From Smittium mucronatum (lineage: Eukaryota; Kickxellomycota; Harpellomycetes; Harpellales; Legeriomycetaceae), in the NCBI GenBank assembly GCA_001953115.1, contig LSSL01004131.1:1-15524 (forward strand): a stretch of 15,524 nucleotides of DNA. The letters run 5' to 3'. Below the pieces are notes generated by a model, which was not told where the DNA came from, made no database searches, and saw nothing but the letters and a program-made list of their open reading frames with translations. Made by a program: the position numbers and the translations under genes. Position 1 is the stretch's first letter. The number at the start of each line of letters is the position of its first letter. Below, piece by piece: positions 9,845 to 15,524 of the stretch.

Positions 9845-10017
9845 TTAGCCCTTTCCGGACCCAACTTTGCGCCTTGCCCCTATTTGCGTATATAATGCAA
9901 TTACAATTGGCTCAAAAACATGATCAGCTCAATGGTATACAAATAAAATTAAACTAATAACAACGCTGAACGAAAAGAGAAAGCCGTTTTTTGCACCATT
10001 GCCCCTGAATGGGTTAA
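9845..10017 (+). mobile_element. MITE-like element, copy B
   Basis: A 173-base relative of copy A in the same orientation. It starts TTAG followed by CCCTTTCCGGACCC (9849-9862) and ends GGGTTAA (10011-10017). Blocks TATTTGCGTATAT (9881-9893), CAATGGTATACAAAT (9930-9944) and AGCCGTTTTTTG (9982-9993) each match copy A with one mismatch. Start-to-start spacings are 49, 52 and 29 bases, against 48, 52 and 29 in copy A. The left terminus lacks copy A's 7-base insertion. The right terminus has drifted (CCCATTCAGGGGCA read inward) and one flanking TTAA has become TTAG, so this copy looks old. It has no coding capacity. A longer element ending at 10361 is an alternative reading, because that terminus matches the left one perfectly. 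Confidence 0.65.
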
Positions 10018-10347
10018 AAGGCCCAATGGATGAAAATATTAAACATGGTAACATAAAACACCTTATTCCTACTGAATTATTTTCCTTTGTCTGGCCGATT
10101 AGTTGCCTTCCTAAGAGAAGATAGACTCCATTCGCAAAATTCAAATTTAAACTCTACCTTGCCGAATTACTTTCTCGTAGCCGTTTTCCTAAAAACATAG
10201 CCATTAAACTTTTTCGAATAGTTCAAAAATAGCCGCCGTTTTTCGGCTAATGCAAGCAGTTTATAAGTGGGCTTTTATAATTGGGTTGGTTTTTTGTGTT
10301 TTCATATAAAAAGCTCCAGATTTCACATTGAAAATAAATGCATTTTA
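10018..10347. other. Intergenic spacer between copy B and lone terminus
   Basis: No gene seen. It includes a small hairpin, AGCCG-CCGTTTTT-CGGCT, near 10231-10248. If the 10348-10361 terminus pairs with the one at 9849-9862, this spacer would be internal to a 513-base element, but it shows no similarity to copies A or B. Confidence 0.4.
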
Positions 10348-10365
10348 GGGTCCGGAAAGGGTTAT
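10348..10365 (+). repeat. Lone transposon-type terminus GGGTCCGGAAAGGG-TTAT
   Basis: The 14 bases at 10348-10361 are the exact reverse complement of 9849-9862 and match the right end of copy A in 13 of 14 positions. The following TTAT is one base from TTAA. DNA to the left does not carry the internal blocks of copies A and B, so this is either a truncated copy, a related family sharing termini, or the far end of a 513-base element starting at 9849. Confidence 0.55.
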
Positions 10366-11697
10366 TGGATAATAGTAGAGTCAGCTGACAAAAAACCGTC
10401 TAAATTTGTCTAAATCCAAAAAAATATAAACAAAAACTTCTCTTGTTATATAATGTTTAGGGGGTAAAATAGAGCTAAATCCATCAATAGTATCGTTTCG
10501 ATCTTTTTTTCCCACTATTATCACGAAATTTTATACCACAGTAATGCTATTTCTCAAAGCCAAGAGAAAAAATATGGAATTTTCCATAAGTAAGATATAT
10601 TTTTACAATATCGCAAAGATATTTGTGTACAACACATAAAAATCCATGCAATACAACATTTTAATCTAGCAATAATATAACTGGTTTTAGCAGTTTTAAT
10701 TTGTGAAATAAAATCAATTATTTATTATATTAGCCTTATTCGTAGATCAAAGAACTGCAAACAAGGGGGATCCTATTTCTCATACCATTAGATTTTGACC
10801 TGAATTTTAGTAACTTTTTTTACATTAGATTGTTTATGGATCAAGTTATTTGCTACTTTAGCTGTTATTGAAAATTATAGTTCTACTCTGTCGTCATTTT
10901 ACATCATTTTTATCCAATAAATGCAAAAATTTGAGGTCTATTAACTCCTTTATAATTTATAAACAGTACTAAATTCCCAAATGGTATACCAATAAACTAT
11001 CAATTATTACTGGCTGTTAAGAAAAATCAATTCATTTAGTTCGAAGATATTATAAGCTTCTAGAAAACGTATTAGGCTTTGGATTTTCTCTCATTGCCCC
11101 CTTGATCGGCGTGCACTCATTGCTCATAGCTAAAAGGTCAGCTATTTGAAGAATTTCCTTATTTTTTCCACTAAAACCATCAACTTATTTCGAAAAATTG
11201 CTCCCATGTTTCATATTTTTTACGAATCAAAATTTTTACAAGAAAAGTTCATAAAATTTATTCATTACCTCTTTTTAGATCCGTCCTACTACGAATTGAT
11301 CTCATAAACGCTTTATTATCTTTTTTTGCTTCAATTGAAAAATGATAATACAGCGCAGCTCTTTTGTTTTTTTATTTTTATGCTTTTTTATAAATTTATG
11401 GCAATAATCTAAATGTTACACAGCAATAAATAGTTTGTGGAATAAGTGTATATGAGTATCAATTACACTAAAAGTGTATTGGAATCCTTGTTAGCGATTT
11501 GAATTTAAATAAATTCCCTGTATAAAAAAAATTATTGGCGATTTGAGTACGTTTTATGCGTCGAGAATTTTTAGATCTAGCTTTCTTTTTAAAAAAAAAA
11601 CATGCATTTTTGCATCTCAAATTTAGTCACTCTTAATTGGAAGGATTTCGTTAGAGCAAAGTATCTCCACAAATGGAAAATTCGGATAATTTTGGGT
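10366..11697. other. Gene-poor AT-rich intergenic region
   Basis: No gene seen. Small features are the palindrome GTCAGCTGAC at about 10380-10389, a short direct repeat of GTCTAAAT just after it, and a GTATACC motif near 10985 followed by CATTGCCCC near 11092. The last two could be an unrecognisably degraded MITE copy. Confidence 0.45.
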
Positions 11698-11753
11698 CTT
11701 GAAAATGGAGTATAATTCTTTCGTCGCCGGAGACCATTTCGTCCATTTTCAAG
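11698..11753. repeat. 12-base perfect inverted repeat upstream of ERCC8
   Basis: CTTGAAAATGGA at 11698-11709 is the exact reverse complement of TCCATTTTCAAG at 11742-11753, with a comparatively GC-rich 32-base spacer. It ends 180 bases upstream of the ERCC8 start codon. It could be a regulatory hairpin, a paired binding site or a tiny mobile remnant; the sequence alone does not decide. Confidence 0.6.
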
Positions 11754-11933
11754 GCCAATATTTACGGTTCCTTCATTTCTACTTAAAAACTTAACATTTT
11801 ATTGGTTAAATCATTGAAATTGGAAAATGTATTTATTAATATTTCGCAAATCGGAGTACTTAACACTCACAGAGACGAAAGAGTGAAAGAATTGCGAATC
11901 GATAATTCAATAATCCTCTAACAAATAAACAGT

Positions 11934-14131
11934 ATGAATAGAATTTCCAGAAGCTTAAAGTTGGGTGGCATTAATTCCCCATCTGCAAACACGCTGGCTA
12001 CTGGTCTGTTGCTAAAAAATTTCGAATTGTCTGAAACTTTTGATATCTCGTCTCCAAACTCCGTCACTTGGCTCTCTGTCGACTCTCAAACCCAGAATCT
12101 GTATTAATTCTTCTGACTTAAAATATCCCTTCCCCAAAAAAGCTTTCAATTTTACCTTTATTTCTGTCCAATAAATCATGTATCTATCTCAAAATAAAAC
12201 TTTTGACTAAAAAATTTCTAACAATCTCTAAAAAATTACAGTTTACTCTCCAGCTGCGATGACGGTTCAATAATATTATACAATCTGGACGAAAAGTACG
12301 ATACAGATGTTACCTCGATCTCACCTACAAACATCATATCAAAAGTAATCACTCCTTAGAAAAATATACATATGTAGTTTTAATTAGAATCAACACTTTC
12401 CTTCGCCAGATACTTTAAGAAATTCTTTCCTCTTCCCCTTTAAATTGAGTTTTTTTTTTCATTTCTCAGAATGATTCTCATTCAGGGAGTATCTCTAGTG
12501 TCGAATGGTACCCATTAGATTCTGGAATGTTTACCAGTTGTGGTGTAGATGGGTTACTCAAAATCTGGGATGCTTCTGCTTTAAAGGTATGCCAAAATCC
12601 TTCTTTTTCTTTTCAAAATCAAGAAAAATATAACGCCTTAATATCAAGACATATGTATACATATTCAGTCTTATCGATTTTTACATTCTCTATAGTGTGC
12701 CTTCGAGTTTGACGTTGAATTCAAAATATCTTGTCACTCTGCTCCTAAAAATGGCTCCCATTCTCTCATTGCAGGTTTTTTAATCGCATTTTTTTATCTT
12801 TTTACTTTTCAATTTTGCTCCGAATCTCTTTTCATATCTATTAAAAATTTATCTTTAAACATTTTTATGTGATTTTTATAGTATCTGGGTTCAACGATCA
12901 AATACGATTATGCGATTTAAGGTCCGGTGTGAATTCAAACCTCATTAATGGTACAAAGTCACTTCAAATATTTCTTTCTGATTTTGAAATTTCTAATGAG
13001 CCTTTCTTTTCTTTTCAATACAAAGAGTAGCCAATCAAAGAGCCAGTCTTTCTGTATCTTGGTCCCCAAAACATGAATTTTTATTATCTTCAGGAGGGTA
13101 AATACCTTTTTTTTACTAAAATATCCTTAAATTTCTTTATAATTCTGAACATTAAAGCCACCAACTATCTTTTCTGTTTTTTATGGGAACTTAGCTTAGA
13201 CGGATCCATAAAATTCTTTGATATTAGAAAGCCCAAATCGTTCCTATTTGAATGCAGTAAATTAATCAACTCCTCCCTATTCCCAATACAAGTATTTTTC
13301 TTAATTAATTTGAATTTATCAAATCTAGAAAACAACCAATTTCCTTTTTCTCATAAAGGCCTCGTTTCTGCTATCCGTTTTTCCGAATTCGGTGAACAAT
13401 TGATTTCTTTAGGAAGCGATAACTTTTTAAACACTTTCGACTCATATAATGGTAACCTTTTAAATGTAAGAATCTACCAAAATTTTAAATTTAATGACAT
13501 ATTCTCTCTTTAATATTAAAAGAATGTCCCCTTACTTTTTTTTTTGTCGCATGGCCTCGTCTTTAATATTAATTTACTACTTTTATTAACTTTAATTGAA
13601 TTTATTCATTTAATATTAGTCCGAACTTCTTGTGAGCGAAAAGTCTAATAAATTCAACATCAACTCCTCCCCAAAGTACTCCACAAAATTAGAAATAATA
13701 ACTTCACAATTGGGCCCCACTTCAACTATGTGTCCTCAAGTATTCGCCCCAATATATAATTCAAATGAAATATCCCTCGTATCCTTATTTTCTTCCAACA
13801 AAAATTATCAAAGCATCAAGCATGGAAGCTTTGGTAGAACTACTTGCATTTCTTGGATCAGCAAAAATTCTATGCTTCTAACTGCGGGTACAGATAAAAA
13901 CATACTGGCATTCATTCCTAAAATCATGAATGGATTTACTGAATCACAGATTAATGTAAAAATCTCACACTATGTCTTTCATTTTTTTGTTTATTTATTG
14001 CATCTATTTATCACATTTTTCCTACTTCTATTGAAACATTTATTACTACCGCAAAAAAATTCTAAATTTAATTCCATTTTCTATGATGTATTTATATTAT
14101 TAAATAGGTTAGAAAAGATTCATGGGATTAA
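11934..14131 (+). CDS. ERCC8: ERCC8/CSA (Rad28-type) WD40 repair protein
   Basis: CSA is the substrate receptor of a DDB1-CUL4 ubiquitin ligase acting in transcription-coupled nucleotide excision repair. Nine exons join in frame to 410 residues (human CSA 396): 11934-12100, 12242-12344, 12470-12586, 12696-12774, 12882-12950, 13031-13097, 13195-13465, 13620-13955 and 14108-14131. Introns are 80-154 bases; the first has CTAAC at 12218-12222. Recognised blocks are DDGSIILYNL (exon 2), WYPLDSGMFTS and KIWD (exon 3), RLCDLRSG (exon 5), SVSWSP (exon 6), IKFFDIRK (exon 7), SAIRFSEFGEQLISLGSDN (exon 7) and NILAFIP (exon 8), all in human CSA order. FDIR replaces the WDVR of the DDB1-binding WDxR box but keeps Asp and Arg. 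An in-frame TAA 15 bases upstream fixes the start. Exon 6 could begin at 13028 instead, adding one residue and removing a stop-like TAG. AATAAA follows the stop by 42 bases. Confidence 0.93.
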
Positions 14132-14614
14132 CATAATCTTTTTTTAAACCATATTCTGTAAATCGATCTGCCAATAAATTCTAATACATATGTATTTAAA
14201 ATTATAATTAACGAATCTCGGCTAAATAGTTTCTAAAAATCTTATAAATATCTCTATCTTAAGCTCCTCTCAAAAAATCATTTATATTAAAGTGAAACTT
14301 TACTAGAATATCCATTTTTTAGTGTTTTTTTTTTTTGCATAATTTTCCACATAATATCGTATTATATGGGAATTTAAAGCCTTTATATTAAACTTTTGGG
14401 AATCTATGATACCTACCCATGATCTCAATCAAAAAATTTTTAAAATATCTTTTCCATAATGAATCATTTTATAAATTTATATTTTTCTATGGGTATTATA
14501 ACAACCTTTTTCTATATCGATTTCGAAAAAGTCATGAAAAAATCAAAAATAGTTAATTTTGATTTTTAAAAATACCAACCAAAAATAGTTTAAGAAATAT
14601 TGAATTTACAATAA
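14132..14614. other. AT-rich 3' flank of ERCC8
   Basis: Apart from the AATAAA noted separately, nothing is recognisable. The left edge of the retrotransposon fragment falls near the end of this stretch, but I see no clear junction or target-site duplication. Confidence 0.45.
14173..14178 (+). promoter_or_regulatory. Polyadenylation signal AATAAA (ERCC8)
   Basis: AATAAA lies 42 bases past the TAA of the proposed last ERCC8 exon. This supports ending the gene at 14131 with the tiny final exon. Confidence 0.5.
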
Positions 14615-15524
14615 GATGTTTTAATTTCGTCTTAGTAAGTCCAAATAATATCTAGGCTTTGGTTGAGACATCAAATGGCCGAAGTAACAAATTCCCCAGG
14701 TTCTATATATAACAATGGCGAAATTGGCCGCATGATCGACCATATATTCTAAACCGGACTCAGCAGCAGAGAAAACTGATTTACCGCCAACAAATACATC
14801 GAAATATCCGACCATATGCCGATTAACTCAGAGTGGAATTTCGATTCACTCATAATTCCAGTCAAAAAAATAAAAATTAACGCAAATCGAATTCTATTGG
14901 CCTCCGACCAATTAATCAATAGTAACAGATTTAGCCCATTAATTGATGCTAATATGGATCTAAATCAGCTTTCTGAAGGTCTTATTGATGCTGTATGGGC
15001 AGAATCGAAGCGGCTTCAAGCCACTACAGCTGCTACCGAGGTTTGGTCGAAACCTCTGTCCAAAAAAACGATTTCTACAATCAAAAATCGTAGGAATAAA
15101 TTTAGAGATTATCGGCTTAGCAAAATCGACAAAATCGATTATGTAATTGCCAAATCGAACTCAATTAATGCAATAAAATCTGATATCAAAATTTACTACG
15201 ATAAAAAAATGAAATTAATATACGACTAAATAATCAATAATGACTCCAGAAATTACTGGAGAACCATCAAATCATACATTGGGAACACACTCAGGAGAAT
15301 TTTAGACTGCCCGGTGTATGATAAAAATAAAAATATAATAACTGAAAAAAACAAAAAGCTTGAAATTTGGAATAATCATTTTGGTGAACTGGCCAATAAT
15401 TCTACTGGGAATAGCCGCAGCGCCACTAAGTGGGAATCACTGCTAACCAACGACTGCGACTACTTCCCAGAGTGCGACACTAATACCAAATGGTCTGATA
15501 TTACCATGGCATTATCTGATACAC
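14615..15524 (+). mobile_element. Degraded non-LTR (LINE) retrotransposon, runs off edge
   Basis: This fragment begins somewhere in the apurinic endonuclease domain and continues through the linker to the window end. It appears 5' truncated, as expected of LINE copies that stop reverse transcription early. The left boundary is approximate: possible endonuclease homology (DVLISS, like the DFN region) starts near 14615, but stops at 14633 and 14636 and a possible frameshift blur it. The 3' part, including the reverse transcriptase and any tail, lies beyond the window. Confidence 0.75.
14639..15524 (+). pseudogene. LINE ORF2 fragment with three in-frame stops
   Basis: One frame carries the whole fragment. 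GRMIDHIF (14726-14749) matches the SRIDYIF-type strand, and SDHMPI (14807-14824) the catalytic SDHxPI motif, of LINE endonucleases. After them comes a Lys/Arg-rich linker (RRNKFRDYR), then NDSRNYWRTIKSYIG and IWNNHFGELAN, typical of the segment between endonuclease and reverse transcriptase. WSDITMALSDT at the edge sits just before where the first reverse transcriptase motif is expected. In-frame stops are TAA 14750-14752, TGA 14777-14779 and TAA 15227-15229, with homology continuing in frame after each. The apparent 137-residue ORF starting at ATG 14816 is only the stop-free middle, because that Met belongs to SDHMPI. The copy cannot make an intact protein. Confidence 0.85.

Noticed and set aside
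9929..10144. A 71-residue minus-strand ORF
   Set aside because: It overlaps MITE copy B and shows no family features.
10940..11115. A third degraded MITE copy
   Set aside because: TTAA, a GTATACC motif and CATTGCCCC fall at roughly the right spacing, but the matches are too short and imperfect to call.
13073..13513. A 146-residue single-exon protein
   Set aside because: It merges exons 6 and 7 of ERCC8 with the unspliced introns around them; the WD40 motifs only line up once introns are removed.
14621..14815. Minus-strand 64-residue ORF
   Set aside because: It is the antisense of the LINE endonuclease segment and has no motif of its own.
14816..15229. A stand-alone 137-residue gene starting at ATG 14816
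   Set aside because: The ATG lies inside the endonuclease motif SDHMPI and homology continues in frame on both sides of the bounding stops, so it is the open middle of a broken LINE ORF2.
1..15524. Defence system, CRISPR, gene cluster or prophage
   Set aside because: Introns, poly(A) signals and eukaryotic housekeeping genes show nuclear eukaryotic DNA; no clustered functionally linked genes are present.

Overview
The window looks like nuclear DNA of an AT-rich fungus, plausibly an early-diverging lineage (a gut-dwelling Harpellales-like fungus is one guess). The evidence is GT-AG introns of about 75-155 bases (one with a clear CTAAC branch site), AATAAA signals just past the stop codons, long AT-rich gaps between genes, and a set of eukaryotic genes that includes one fungal-type hydrophilin. 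There is no operon, CRISPR array or prokaryotic gene arrangement.

Layout. Bases 1-2213 are AT-rich intergenic DNA holding one small TTAA-flanked element (1519-1697). A 558-residue orphan reading frame runs on + (2214-3890); a second open frame (to 4267), followed by AATAAA, may be its 3' exon. Tail to tail with it, on -, is a three-exon ADCK2/Cqd1-type UbiB (ABC1) atypical kinase (7303 down to 4435). Further along on - is a three-exon gene for a 75-residue Stf2/Tma10-like hydrophilin (8448 down to 8057). A gene-poor stretch of about 3.5 kb follows (8449-11933). It carries a second copy of the small TTAA element (9845-10017), a lone matching terminus (10348-10365) and a 12-base inverted repeat (11698-11753). 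Then a nine-exon ERCC8/CSA (Rad28-type) WD40 gene runs on + (11934-14131). The window closes with a decayed non-LTR retrotransposon (about 14615 to the edge), caught between its endonuclease and its reverse transcriptase.

The genes show no shared pathway: ADCK2/Cqd1 belongs to mitochondrial coenzyme Q handling, the Stf2-like protein to stress tolerance, and ERCC8 to transcription-coupled DNA repair. Exon structures were rebuilt by hand from splice signals, reading-frame continuity and recognised family motifs. The joins of the ADCK2, ERCC8 and hydrophilin genes all keep frame from start codon to stop codon.

I do not see an obviously new multi-gene system. The most distinctive points are a two-copy MITE-like family with piggyBac-style ends, a UbiB kinase whose KxGQ signature reads KLSQ and is split by an intron, and a retroelement broken by several in-frame stops.
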